Shown piece by piece: positions 1 to 12,800 of a stretch of DNA of 64,000 nucleotides. Within the stretch, counting starts at the first letter, position 1. Each line of letters opens with the position of its first letter. A program made the translations under genes and the position numbers. A model generated the notes under the pieces. That model saw only the letters and a program-made list of their open reading frames with translations. It ran no database searches and was not told the origin of the DNA. This DNA is from Nemertoderma westbladi (taxonomy: Eukaryota > Xenacoelomorpha > Nemertodermatida > Nemertodermatidae). The DNA lies in the NCBI GenBank assembly GCA_032718475.1, contig JAUCBJ010001516.1, positions 1 to 64,000 on the forward strand, written 5' to 3'.

Positions 1-443
1 TCCAATAAGAAAGCCGGATTGTAGCCCTATTGCCCCCCAAACCCCCAAAACGTCACCATATAAGGTAATTTTGCCGGTGCTTAATTTAGCGGTACTAAAT
101 CATGATGCACAAACATTAATTTAGCGCAATTATAGGAAATTACGACACGTGATAGCTAGCCCATCAGGACTAATAACAGCAAGCCCAACATCCAGGGTCC
201 AACTGAACTTGCTACCCTGGAACTATCTACTTATATCCTAATACAAAATTACATAGGTAGGGCTACATACTATACAAAATGGATGAATTCAAAATATATG
301 GGCGTTTCAATTTCCTTATCTAAATGTCACTGCGCTATTATGCCTTATCTAAATAATTATACTGCATAACGGACTAATATTGCGTACAGTATAACGGACT
401 AATATATTGTACTGTATAATGGACCAATATATTATACTGTATA
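1..443. other. Non-coding flank with short tandem units
   Basis: No gene seen. Between about 362 and 455 a unit of about 27 bp, ATAACGGACTAATATATTGTA-like, is repeated three to four times just before the first LINE. Confidence 0.4.
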
Positions 444-3400
444 ATGACTAATAATGTGTACAGCGCCATATACCGTAACACGTCTTTCCTGATCACGTGT
501 TTGCAGTCATCCCGGGATCAGGTGATGGACCCTTCCCTTTGGGGACAAGGGATTACAATTCGGAATTACAGACCATCCATTGAACAGCGCGCTAAGTTCG
601 GCCTTCGACCGAGGCCAACCAATCGTTTCCAGCAAAGACGACCGCAAACGCCTCCGCCGCCAGCTACACCAGTCACCGACACCATCGCCTCAGACACTGA
701 GTGGGTAGAATGACTACCTGCTGTCGCCCAGTGCCTGCCGCAGTCTGCTTCTCCACATTCGTTATGCTCAGTCCTTATATTTAATGTACGGAGCATTCTT
801 GATCGTAAGTGCCGGATCTGTTTCGCCAACGCCATCGCTGCGTCTAGCTACGACATACTCTGCATTACCGAGATGTGGCTAATGAGCGACGTCCCGGACG
901 GTGATCTCCATTTACCCGGCTACAACGTCATCCGGGCGGAACGTCCCCCCAAGTCCTCAGGCTCCTCGGCACACGGCGGCTGCCTCATTGGTATTCGGTC
1001 GAATATCCCCTATATTGAAGTAAAAGTTCCAGCCAGTCTAACTACCTCAGCTATAGTAACTATAATTGGCACAGGGAACTCCAAATTAATGCTAATAAAC
1101 ATATACAATCCCCCCGAAGTCAGCCCCTATCGCTGGCCCACCAGCCTCTTTGATCAGTTAATCAGCATCATTCCGCAACACAAACTCAATTTTGCATGTA
1201 GCAGGTGTTACCTTGTTGGCGACCTAAACCTGCCGCTAGCTAACTGGCCCACTATGTTTTCTTCCAACATCTATGAGAACAACATTCTTCTTGCTTTGGA
1301 CACCATAAACCTGAAGCAACTAGTTGATTTTCTCACCACCCGCACCTCCACCCTGGACGTCGCCCTCACCGACTGCGATTCCACGGTCAGCTTCGAACCC
1401 GATCCAGTTTTCAACTCTTTGTTCTCTCTCGATGGCCGCTGTCTCTCCAACCACAAACCAGTTCGGCTAGTATTTGAATCACAAATCCCAGATTCCAAAG
1501 TCCCGTTAAAGAAGACAGTATATTCCTTCTGCCGCGCCGACTACAAGGGCATGCGTAAGGAAATTAAGGACTCACCTTTTTCTCCTCAAGATCGGCTCCC
1601 AACGCTGTTCTCAATGAATGGTACTCGTGGGTTGCAGGGTTGATATCTCGGTTCGTACCGAGACAAACCAGTCATCGTCAAACCCTCCCCACATGGGCTT
1701 CCTCATCATCATCTAACCTGCAAAAGAGATTAAACACACTGCGCAATAAACTCGCCAAATGGGTCTCTCCCAATCCTACACTATCCGCTAGAATAACTGC
1801 CAAAGAATCTGATCTCAACCTCCAACTACACCAGGAGCAGTCTGAATATGAAAAATTAACCTTCGAAAACTCTCGCTTCGATATGATTTTCAAGTATTTG
1901 AAATCAATAAGAAAAACCAACAACATCCCGCCAATTGTTAAATGGGGCAATGAAACTGCTTCCACTGAACCCGAAAAGGCGGACCTGTTTAACAGGTACT
2001 TCCAGTCCGTCTTCAACCCACCAAGCGAACCCACACATCTCGACCACTCAAGCTTCCCCGGTTGCGTAGACGACTACAATGTCTCCTGTGAGTCGATCTC
2101 TGAGGTTCTCGCAAAATTAAAGACCAACAAATCTCGCGGACTCGACGATATTCCACCAGCTTTCCTCAAGTCTCTCGGGCCCGACATCGCCCCATCTTTG
2201 AACGTTCTTTTCAGCATCCTAAAAGCCACAAACACATTCTCGGACTTTTGGAAGTGTGCTCTACTCTCTCCCCTCCATAAAAAACTAAGTAAAATGTACA
2301 CAGACAACCACATACCAGTGTCTCTCCTCTGCATTATCTCCAAGGTTTTCGAATCCCTCGTGTTTCGTCCACTTTACCGGTATCTAGCCCCTCGCCAGCA
2401 CTGCTCCCAGTACGGTTTTCTCCACCGAAAATCTACTACTGTACAACTGCTTCAATTCTTAGATGCAGTCTACAAAGGTACAGAAAGCAACTTAGAAACC
2501 ATTGAGACAATCTATTTAGATTTTTCTAAGGCTTTCGATAAAGTGGATCATAACATCACACTTCAAAAACTGTCGGACATTGGTGTTAGAGGACTTATGC
2601 TCCTAATTATTAAGTCCTACCTTTCGAATTGCCAACAGAAGACGAGGATTGGAAACTCCACCTCCTGTCCACTTCCGGTCGGCAGCGGCGTTCCTCAGGG
2701 TGCCCTGCTCGCTGTCCTCATCTTCCTCAACCACAACGACACTCCAACATGCATCGTACACTCAATCCCTTTTCTCTTCACTGACGATATGAAGGCCCTT
2801 TCAATGGTTTCCGACCAAACTGCTCTCCAAGTGGACCTCGACCGTCTATCCGACTGGGCCGTTAACAACGCCATGTCCTTCTCCAAGGACAAGTGCCACC
2901 ATCTCGTCTTCCACGGCAGTCCGCCCGACCGAACCGTCTCTGGCTTCACAATCGCCTGAGCCACCTCCGAGAAGGACCTCGGACTAATTGTGTCGACCGA
3001 CCTCTCCTGGTCGGTGCACATCTCCGAGCGGGTTGCCAAGGCGACGCGGGCCTTGTTCCAGCTGATGCGCTGCACATCACTGCTTCTGCCGGAGTCCGCT
3101 CGCCTCACCGCCTGCAAAGGCCTTGTGGTACCGATTGCCGCCTACACGTCCCAGTGCTGGTTCGCCAACCGCGGTGACATGAAACTCATCGAGCAGCTAC
3201 AGCACCGGGCCAAGCGCTGGGTGACGTCGTTGGACCGCCCCTATAAAGACAGACTCCTCCAACTTAAACTTCTTCCCCTCAACCTTTACCTGGAACTGCA
3301 CGATCTCCTCCTGCTTGCTGCCATCATCAATGATCGGTTCGATTTTGAATGGTGTCCATTCGTCAAGTTTTATACGCCACCTGCTAACCGCCCAACCAGA

Positions 3401-3806
3401 TCCAACAGACTTTTCGACCTCCCGCGGCTAACCAAGGCTAGCTCACGCCGGAACTTCTGGTTCCGCTCGCAGTGGCTGGCCAACAGACTTTCACCTTCCG
3501 CAGATCTATTAAGTCCAGCAGGTGTCAAGCAGCGGCTCGCAGCAATCTACTAGGAGCATTTTGTGCACAGGTATAATGATGATAACCTGTGCACATGGCA
3601 CCTGGCATGTTCCTGCAGCCTCTGTATTAACACATATAGCCACTACTGAGCTGTCAATGTCCTTAATTGTATTGTATTACTATATTTTTCGTGCACATTT
3701 TTCGTTATTTATTCGTGCACATACCCACTGTCTCTTAATCTAGGGTTCACACCCTTCAGCACCCGGCTCGACCGTGGAGCTGTAAATCCATTTATTATTA
3801 TTATTG
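444..3806 (+). mobile_element. LINE family I (CR1/L2/jockey-like), decayed
   Basis: Non-LTR retrotransposon with an AP-type endonuclease then reverse transcriptase. The frame from 444 is stopped by TGA at 711-713, then continues in the same frame through the endonuclease (NVRSILDRK, ITEMW, VGDLNLP, SNHKPV) to about 1600. A frameshift follows. Reverse transcriptase runs from about 1600 to 3553, with RGLDDIPPAFLK, YLDFSKAFDKVDHN, GVPQGALL and the catalytic box FTDD. TGA at 2957-2959 interrupts it, and the C-terminal domain ends at TAG 3551-3553. The element closes in a (TTA)n tail near 3792-3805. The clade is uncertain. At least two stops and one frameshift make it inactive. Confidence 0.85.
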
Positions 3807-3843
3807 CAGGCCTGGCGCTCAACCAACTGAGCTACCCCGCCTC
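3806..3843 (-). mobile_element. tRNA-derived SINE fragment (5' head only)
   Basis: On the minus strand it reads GGCGGGGTAGCTCAGTTGG, a tRNA-like A box. Only the first 38 bases are present, abutting the (TTA)n tail of the LINE on one side and LINE family II on the other. The same head recurs at 25692. Confidence 0.6.
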
Positions 3844-3845
3844 CG

Positions 3846-5130
3846 TCAACACGTCAACAGTATATACAAATGTTGTCAAACCATCGTATACTGATCTGAC
3901 TGCTGCAATAATTTCATCAGGAATCCCATATAATGAAAGTATGCTGAACATACGTGAGCAAGAGACTGCATCAAAGGCCTTGAAGAAGTCAACAAAGATA
4001 ACAGCCCGATGCCTGTCTTTCTTTTTTGATAATTCTTCAATGCCAAAAGTGCCAAAAGGGGCTCCATGGTCCCACGACCTTTATGGAACCCATTCTGATT
4101 TCCACAGAGCAGTCTCTCAATGGGATCCCTGATGCGATTTAATAGAATCCTATTATATAGCTTTGCAGCAATCGAGATCAATGTGATTCTCCGAATAGAA
4201 CCGTAGAGTGTTAGGTTGCCCTTCTTGGGAACTGGCACCAACTTATTTGTTTTAATTTCTTGTGGGACTCTTGTTGTTCGGTACATGTCTACTATGATGG
4301 GCTTTAAACACTCAGGTATTTTAAAGACCTCAGGGGGAACACCATCTACTCCACTGGCACGATTGGTCTTAATGCTCTTTGCAGCAGCCTTCACTTCTGC
4401 AAAGGAGATATCGCCAATGGGAATATCTGGGAGTACAGACTCAGACACTTTTACTTCTATAAAGTTATCATGCAATACCCTGTCATTATTGAGGAGCTTT
4501 TCAAAGTGGGCTTTGCAACCATTGAGGCGATCGGCTGGTGATTCAGCCTTAACCTTGGTGGTTGGTTGGCTTTTCTGTCCCGTAAGCAAATTGATCGATT
4601 TCCATGCCAGGGATGATTGCCTGCTGTCGTCAGCATCATTGATGGCATCAACCTGTTGGTTTATTAGCTCCTCTAGATTAACAGAGTACTGCCTGTTCAG
4701 GGACCTAGATGCAGCCTTAACTGCATTCTTGGCCGCTGTAGTCTCTTTGAGTCGGGACTCTTTCTGCGCCTTATGAAGGTCATTTTCGGCACTTCTGAAT
4801 TTTGTTGTCAGTCCAGGGGGCCCTTTTCCTGTTTTGAGGGTATACAGGAACTGTTTCTACAGCTTTCAACTTAACTGCTTCTGTAAAGGCAATATAGCCC
4901 TCACAGTGATCTACCGCCTCAGAGGCAAGAGCCTCATACCTGTTGCTCAGCCGTAGTGTGAAGCTGGATCTCACACTTGGCTGTTGTAACAGAGGGGACC
5001 AGTCATGCCGCGGCAAGGCAGATTTCGTTGTTCTGCTAGCACGCAGACTAAGTCTTACCTTGGCCACAATAAGGCGGTGATCACTGGAGAAGGGTCGAAG
5101 TGTAAATGCATTACAGACTTGTAAGGAGCT
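3846..5130 (-). mobile_element. LINE family II, copy A (internal fragment)
   Basis: Minus-strand piece running from the end of the endonuclease (CNAFTLRPFSSDHR) through the pre-RT linker (KSIKTNRASGVDGVPPEVFK) to just after SLYGIPDEIIAAIRS, where it stops before the catalytic box. It has several frameshifts. It lies head to tail with copy B and has no 3' end of its own. Confidence 0.8.
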
Positions 5131-8100
5131 ATCGTCAAGGCCAGTGTCCTTTAAGATGAGTCTCAAGAAAGTCATGGGCTGTCCACCATGCTTATTCACT
5201 CCACGTGGCTGCCAAAGTACAAGATTATGCACTGGCTGGTCCTCACGGCGAAAGCAATGTCCTGCAAAGCGGAGGCGATTTTGTTCTAGTGTCAAGCTTG
5301 GGGGAACCAATGAGACACCACAAATGTTATATAGTGTCTGGTTGGAGATGTGTGCATTGTACTTGACATAATGAACCCGGCGTAGCATTCTTGTGAATGT
5401 GCCATCCAGAGATTTGGTGTCCTCAGCAGTTAGAGCCCAGCATGGACTCCTATAGAGGAGTACTGGAACTACTGCTGCTCTAAATAATCGGACCTTAAGT
5501 TTCCGATTAATTCTCGGTGACTTCCAAATCCTGGAAAGCCTATTCAAGGCTGCCCATGCCTTTCCCTTACGTATTCGAAGGTCCTCACCTGACTTCTGGA
5601 TCCATGATCCCAGGTAACAGAAGTCATCCACATGCTCAAGCATACCATCTTTTGAGCTTATGCTCATCCGATCAGAGACTTGCTGAGGACTTTCAAAATT
5701 AACTGTCAAAATTTTGGTCTTTCTGGAGTTAATAAAAAGACCAACACTAGAAGCAGCATGTTCTAATGAGCTGAGCAGCCGTTGGGCTCCCTCTAGTTAT
5801 TCTGAGAGTACTCATAAGTCATCAGCAAAGTCTAGATCAGTTAGGTACTTGGCAGGATTTCCTCGACTTCTGGAGCCAGAAGGTGGAGTTATCATCACCC
5901 CATCATCATTAGGATGATCTAAGGACATGCGTAGAACATAGTCAACAACAATTATGAACAAGAATGGTGCAAGTGTGTCTCCCTGGAGGACGCCCCATAA
6001 CACTTCAAATGGTTCTGTGTCACCGTCAACAGTAGACACAAATGTTGTCGAACCATCGTATACTGATCTGATTGCTGCAATTATTTCATCAGGAATCCCA
6101 TATAATGAAGGTATGCTGTACATACGTGAGCGATAGACTGAATCAAAGGCCTTGAAGAAGTCAACAAAGATAACAGCCAGATGCCTGTCTTTCTTTTTTG
6201 ATAACTCTTTAATTATCCTTCTAAGTGCCTAAATGGGCTCCATGGTCCCACGACCTTTATGGAACCCATTCTGATTTCCACGGAGCAGTCTCTCAATGGG
6301 ATCCCTGATGCGATTTAATAGAATTCTATTGTATAGCTTTGCAGCAATCGAGATCAATGAGATTCCCCGAAAAGAACCATAGAATGTTAGGTTGCCCTTC
6401 TTGGGAACTGGCACCAACTTATTTGTTTTCATTTCTTGTGGGACTCTTGTTGTTTGTTACATGTCTACTATGATGGGATAGATGAGCTTTAAACACTCAG
6501 GTATTTTAAATACCTCAGGTGGAACACCATCTACTCCACTGGCATGATTGGTCTTAATGCTCTTTGCAGCAGCCTTCACTTCTGCAAAGGAGATATGACC
6601 AATGGGAATATCTGGGAGTACAGACTCAGACACTTTTACTTCTATAAAGTTATCAGGCAATACCCTGTCATTATTGAGGAGCTTTTAAAAGAGGGCCTTC
6701 CAACCATTGAGGCGATCGGCTGGTGATTCAGCCTTAACCTTGGTGGTTGGTTGGCTTTTTCGTCCAGCAAGCAAGTTGATCGATCTCCATGCCTGGGATG
6801 ATTGCCTGCTGTCGTCAGCATCATTGATGGCATCAACCTATTGGTTTATTAGCTCCTGTAAATTAACAGAGTACTGCCTGTTCAGGGACCTAGATGCAGC
6901 CTTAAGTGCATTCTTGGCCGCTGTAGTCTGTTTGAGTCGGGACACTTTCTGCACCTTGTAGAGGTCATTTTGGCACTTCTGAATTTTGTTGTCAGTCCAG
7001 GGGACCCGTTTCCTATTTCGAGGGTATACAGGAACTGTTTCTGCAGCTGCTAACTTAACTGCCTCTGTGAAGGCAGTATAGCCCTCACAGTGATCTGCCA
7101 CCTCAGAGGCAAGAACCTCATACCTGTTGCTCAGCTGTAGTGTGAAGCTGGATCTCACACTTGGCTGTTGCAACAGAGGGGACCAGTCATGCCGCGGCAA
7201 GGCAGATTTCATTGTTCTGCTAGCACGCAGACTAAGTCTTACCTTGGCCACAATAATGCGGTGATCACTGGAGAAGGGTCGTAGTGTAAATGCATTACAG
7301 TCTTGTATAGAGCTCCTGTATTTCCTACGAAACAGGATATGGTCTATCTGGGACTTGTGACCACTGGGTCCACTATGAGTCCATAGCTTTCCAATTCTTT
7401 TCTTGAACTGGGTTCCAGCCGAAAACAATCCATTTCCGAAGATAAAATCCTGAAGATGGGCGGAATTTCGGTTAACACTATTGCTATAGACCTATAGTAG
7501 GTAATAGTAGGCTATAGTAGGTAATTGATGCAGAATTGCATTAACATCTCCCAGGAATGTTAAGAATGCATGCTGATCCACTCCATCAGTAGCTGCTTGT
7601 AGATTCTGGTAGAAATTTTCCACCTCCTCTACAGGGGCAACACTAGTTGGAGAGTAGCACACAATCAGAACCACCTTAGGAAACATCTTAGCCAGTCTTC
7701 CAGAACATGAGAAGTGGCAACGGATGATGCGGTTAGAGATTTGGTCTATTTTGTCCAATGTTGCATGTGCAGTTGGATTCATCAATAGAACAATTCCACC
7801 ATTGCCACTATCATCTGCTGAAGCGAGGGTGAGTCGCCAACCGCCCCCATGTCCTTAATCAGAACCTCATCAGTCTGTCCAGTCTGCATTCGGTGCTCTT
7901 GAACACCACCTGCACTAAGAGAAAGCTTATCTGCCAAGGCAGTCAGCTCACCTTGTCGCATTGGGGACCCGAGTGTTAGGGTGTTTACTGAGGCTAGTCT
8001 AGTGTCTTGCCTTAGATTCACCAATGGCTTTGTTGGTTGGGGTGGAACATGAGAGTAGCGTCCAATTCCAGAATCCCTCTCTGCCTCACAATCTGTCCCC

Positions 8101-8700
8101 CCTGGTGACCCAGGGTTTGGGCCAGAAAGGTCATCAGGAAAGGGACTCAAAGAATTGTTTGCCGCTCTTTCTCCAGTAGGGGGTGAAACAGGCAGCCGGT
8201 CAGGAGATAACTGACGCCTGTGAGGCCGATTGTGTCCAGTCATTCCACTGGCCTCTAGTGGCTGGACCTCCGCATTACTAATGTAATCCATAGTGGGGGT
8301 TGGGGTTGCTTTTTTGCCGAGTCAGCTCTTGGGGCAAATACCACATCCTGGTTTGCCATTCCACTGGGTGGGTGTCTCCAGAGATCTCAGTCCTCGGCAG
8401 TAACGTCTTACCTTCCCAGCAACTGCGAACCCACTAAGGCCGGCCTGGGAAGAAAGAAGTCCAATACCTCGGAGCTGAGCTCACTTTAAGGCTAGTCAGA
8501 CAAAATTCAGTCCTTGGCGGTAATGTCTTACCTTCACTGCAATCACGAACCCGCTATGGCCAGCCTGGAAAGAAAGAAGTCCAATACCTTGGAACAGAGC
8601 CTAGTTTAGCTGGCAAGGCGGCCAACTATGAAGGCTGGTTTTTGGGACTGACTTTTCCATCCAAATGTGGCCCCTTTTAAACCCGGTGTATGGGTCAATA
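5131..8700 (-). mobile_element. LINE family II, copy B (5' complete, 3' truncated)
   Basis: Reading on the minus strand from about 8700: a 5' leader with two 120-bp units, an N-terminal Pro/Ser-rich region (ORF 8291-7782), endonuclease pieces (PTAHATLDKIDQISNRII; SQIDHILFRRKYRSS), then reverse transcriptase with SGVDGVPPEVFK, VLQGDTLAPFLFI and LDFADD (box near 5818-5829), and the C-terminal part to GGQPMTFL. It stops at LKDTGLDDSS. Frame breaks occur near 7490, 6835, 6230 and 5800. Similar to RTE/Proto-type LINEs; the clade is inferred. Confidence 0.82.
8388..8610 (-). repeat. Tandem 5' leader units of LINE II copy B
   Basis: Two direct copies of a unit about 120 bp long start at 8388 and 8508 (both CAGTCCT.GGC.GTAA.GTC... 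and AAGAAAGAAGTCCAATACC). Tandem leader units of this kind act as promoters in some LINEs; that role is inferred. Confidence 0.55.
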
Positions 8701-9741
8701 TGAAGTTGACCCATAATTATCACCTAAACACAGTTTGCCTTTCTTGTGCAGTTATTTTACAAAAAAACCATGTAAACTATTAATTAATATGTGGTTGTGA
8801 AACAAACCAATAACCGAATACTGATGAATGGCAATAGAGTTTGCTGGCTATCAATTATTCCTTTGTTAATAACTGGGTGAGATTAATGGGTGGGTGAAGG
8901 TTGGCGTACTCAGGGGCCAATGAAAGAAAGGAGGGAGGTTGTGTAGCACCTCCTTCATTGGATAGCAATAATCTGTAGGGGAGTAGCCAGCAATATTGGT
9001 TGGAAATGTGGCTGAGGGTGGTTAAGGATATCTGGGATGGAAATATGTTGTAATATTGGATATTAACGGAATGAAATATTGCGGTGGGAAAGGGGGAAAA
9101 GGGAATAATTGTGTAGTGATTATTGCTTTTTTAAATCAGATTCATGACGGAGTGTATTTTAGTATGTTTGCTTACGGAGGCGCGAAAAATCGATTATAGG
9201 GTGGGTCATAAGGCAAGTCAAGCGGCTTAGCTCAGGTAGGCTGACCGGCGCCACTGCAATTGTCCCTTGGCAACCACGAACTCTACCTGGAGTCAGATTG
9301 TACTTGACTGGGAATTTGGGCCCCATTAAAAGCACTGAGAGTGGCGATTTTGTGTTTAGTCGTCATTAAAAATTGCCGAACTTTGTTAATTTTATCTTTT
9401 TATCATTCCGGTTTTTTGCATATGGTGTCCAGGACTTTCCGAAATGTTCGTTTATTGGAGTTTCTAATTTTCATATTTGCCCAGCACCGTAATTGAAAAT
9501 AACGCGAACAATTGAGATTTGAGCCCGCAAAATTTAACATATTATCATATATATTAAATATATTAAAAATTCAAATTTGAAAACGCAAAATAAATTTATC
9601 AAAATCTGAGTTGGTTCTAAACCATTCTAATATATTTTTGTATATTGTGATATATATAATTTTAAAAATCTGGAAGATTTTTGTAACTTTTCTCTATATA
9701 GTTCATTCATTTACTATTTCCGATATCTTACTTTCATTTAG
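8701..9741. other. Intron or upstream sequence, no gene seen
   Basis: No supported exon. A 9235-9300 stretch loosely resembles the LINE II leader (CCACTGCAATTGTCCCTTGGCA-like). AT-rich sequence leads to the acceptor of the first visible crystallin exon. Confidence 0.4.
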
Positions 9742-9862
9742 GGACTATGACATGCAAGGTACGATGTACACTTTCTCAGTTGGTGCATATTCGAGAAATG
9801 CAATGCCTTTGTTGTACAATGCAATGTCTTCGGTTGAGTTGGTGAATAATATTGATACCACT
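9742..9862 (+). CDS. Crystallin exon 1 of those seen: second Greek-key motif of a partial domain
   Basis: The acceptor AG is at 9740-9741 after a pyrimidine-rich stretch and the donor is GTAAGT at 9863. The first base completes a codon from an upstream exon, so the incoming phase is 2. It encodes about 40 residues starting DYDMQG, with VGAY and a degenerate clamp YNAMSS. The required upstream partner motif is not visible between 1 and 9741; it may lie outside the window or be hidden among the LINE insertions. Confidence 0.8.
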
Positions 9863-12800
9863 GTAAGTGTTATTTAAATGCTAGTTGGATGATGATATTG
9901 AATGATCTACCTTTTTGACATAACACTATAACCCCAATTAATTTATTACTCAAATAAAAAAAAACACTATAATTTAATATATCATTTTCGACGCAACATA
10001 TCACATGTTAAAAACCTGTTAAAACATTGTAATTATTACATAATTTCCTGGTGTACTTGTTAAATACTTTAACCCTATTAAACCCGTTTTATGTTATAAC
10101 TCCGAAACAAATGAAGTTGGGGATCTCACATTTTATGACTTTTCCTAAAAATTGATTGTGTTCCTAATAGTAAAAATGGTTTTCAAAAATATTTGGAAGT
10201 TTTCGAGTTATAGCACCATTTTTTAACCCTACTTTTGGCACTTTTTTGAGATGTTTTTTGAAAATTGCATTGCATGAAATATGATTTGTAACATCTCAAT
10301 TTTTTATTTACACCGGTTTTTTGGTATTTGCAATTAGATGGGATTCATATAAATTAATTTAGAAGCAATGGAATAAATAATTATCTAACTAGACGTCTCA
10401 AACTTGAATTTTTCGGAAGTGGATCCATAATTTGGTACTAGCACCAAATTTTAAATCCATCAAATATATCAATTGATTGTGTCACATTGTTTCTTGCGTT
10501 ATACGGGTTTGTGAGGGTTTTGAATTCAATGGAATAAGTTAAATTGTATCAGAGTTTTCCAACTTGTATTTTTCGCCAGTGGGTGAAAATTCTTGTTGAA
10601 GGCTTGCACTTTATTCTCATTTAACACAGTTTTTTTTTTTTCATTATAATCTTTAATTCAGAAAATAAATTCCATAGTAAAATAGTTAGAGCACAATAAT
10701 GACCAATGTAAACATAACACTAAATTATACAAATTACCAAAATGATTAGACAAATTAACGTAATTAGCTACATAGAAATTCGGTATTACGCATTGCGCAA
10801 ATTCTAGAACCCTTGGCAATGGTGCAAATGGCACGCAGAACGTAGTTATCTAGTTTGGTTATGCAGCAAAAAAGACCAGCGACCGCCCTATAACGAATAT
10901 GAATAAAAAGAGGGACATTTAAGGACCCTAAAGCTAATCGAATGCTAGTAGTTTCATCATCAACAACTCTGGGTATATTGAAAAACCGTCTAGCACAATT
11001 ATTATAAGCTACTTTGAGTTTGTTGTGAACAGACTCAGAATAGTTTTGTCTGGCCCAAAGAGCATTACAATATAACGGGGTACAATATGCACGAAATAAA
11101 GTAACTTTAACGGGGACAGGGCATGAGCCGAATTTGCGAATCAAAAAATTACCCCTAGAATAAAGCTTACAAGTTTGATTCCTGATATCGTAGTCGTCAT
11201 CTAAAGTACTGTGTACAATATGGCCAAGATAATTAAACTTCTCAACGACTTCAATAGGAGAGCCATTAAGATAAACACTAGGGCGACAAATAATTGTCGA
11301 CCCCTTAGGATACAAATATAAACACTTACTTTTCTTTTTATTGAAAGTTATAGAATTACCTTTTGCGTAAGTAACACATATATCTATTAACCCTGTATGT
11401 CCCACTGAGACCTACAGGTAACAACTTCTATTCTTCACTACTACAGCCGCGTTTCAGCATTGTGTGGTTTCTTGATTGGTTGGATGGGTTCATTTGTTAT
11501 CCAAGTTACCCAATCAGCGTCATCTTGGGTCAGAGGCAATCTCAAACTGAATATTAAATCATTTGTGTCTCGTGGTCAGAGTTATTCCAAGTAGTGTTCA
11601 AGTGCTGATTGTGCAATCCAAAAAAGCAAATCTAGTGCAATTATTTGATTCAGAAAAATTATTTTTGTGAAGATTCATCATTATTTTACTTAATTATACC
11701 AAAATTGATGCAAGGTATAGTACTATGAAGAATTCACAGCCAAAATATCAGTCGTTACTTTAGGGTAACGGTGGGCCACTCTGACATCACTTTTTGCGCT
11801 AAATGTGAACTGGTCAATAAATTGATATACAATAGTCTCTTATGATTCCACGTTGTTTTGTACATCTAGGTAAAGAATAAGTTTGCTGACTAAACTACTA
11901 AATATATTATTATAAATAGATATTAATAAATAGTCGGAATATTCAATAAATAGATAGAAATGTTCGTATTCTCTGTACAGCTGTGCGTAAGTTACACTGT
12001 AGAAACGTATTTGATGATATGGATACTGGAAAATTTTATGGAACACGTTATAAAAACTCTCATGTTGAGGTGGCCTTACCGTCAGATGATAGCGACGATC
12101 AACTGATGAGTGAATCTGGCAGCGAGGATGATGCATATGGTGATACAAACTGGAGTGATGAAGGTGATGACTCTGACGAATCAGACGAACGCGATGATGA
12201 CGTCATTATAGAGTTCGAGGAAATAGAGGATGTACTAGCAGATCCAACGATCAATACCGATGATGAGAACATACAGCCAAATCAGATAGAGGTAGATGCA
12301 CCAGGGGAGACAGTACATCATACAGAGGACGAACAGAGTAGTGGTGGCGATGTGCAGGTCGAACCAAAGACAAACAAGAAATCTAAGAAGAATGTAGTCA
12401 ACCGGAAGTATTATAGGACAAAGACGATTTCTGCAGAGCCGAAATGGCTGGGTAGTTTACCTGATGTAGCTGATGTTCTAGAACCAATCGGATATTTCAA
12501 GAAGCTTCTCAAAGATGATGTGTTGAAGGAAATAGTTTTCCAGACTAATTTGTACTCTGCAGAAAAACGCCTTGATAAACAAATAAATATAACACGAAAC
12601 GAAATTGAACAGTTCATAGGAATTTGCTACTATATGTCTGTGTACGGTCTTCCTAGATGCAGATCATATTGGCAGGCCGGTACAAGAGTTGATAAAGTTG
12701 TCAACACAATGACGCGCAATCGCTGGGAGAGTATAAAAAGAGATCTACACTTGAATGACAATAGTAAGCAAATCGCTAAGGGGTCTCCTGGGCACGATAA

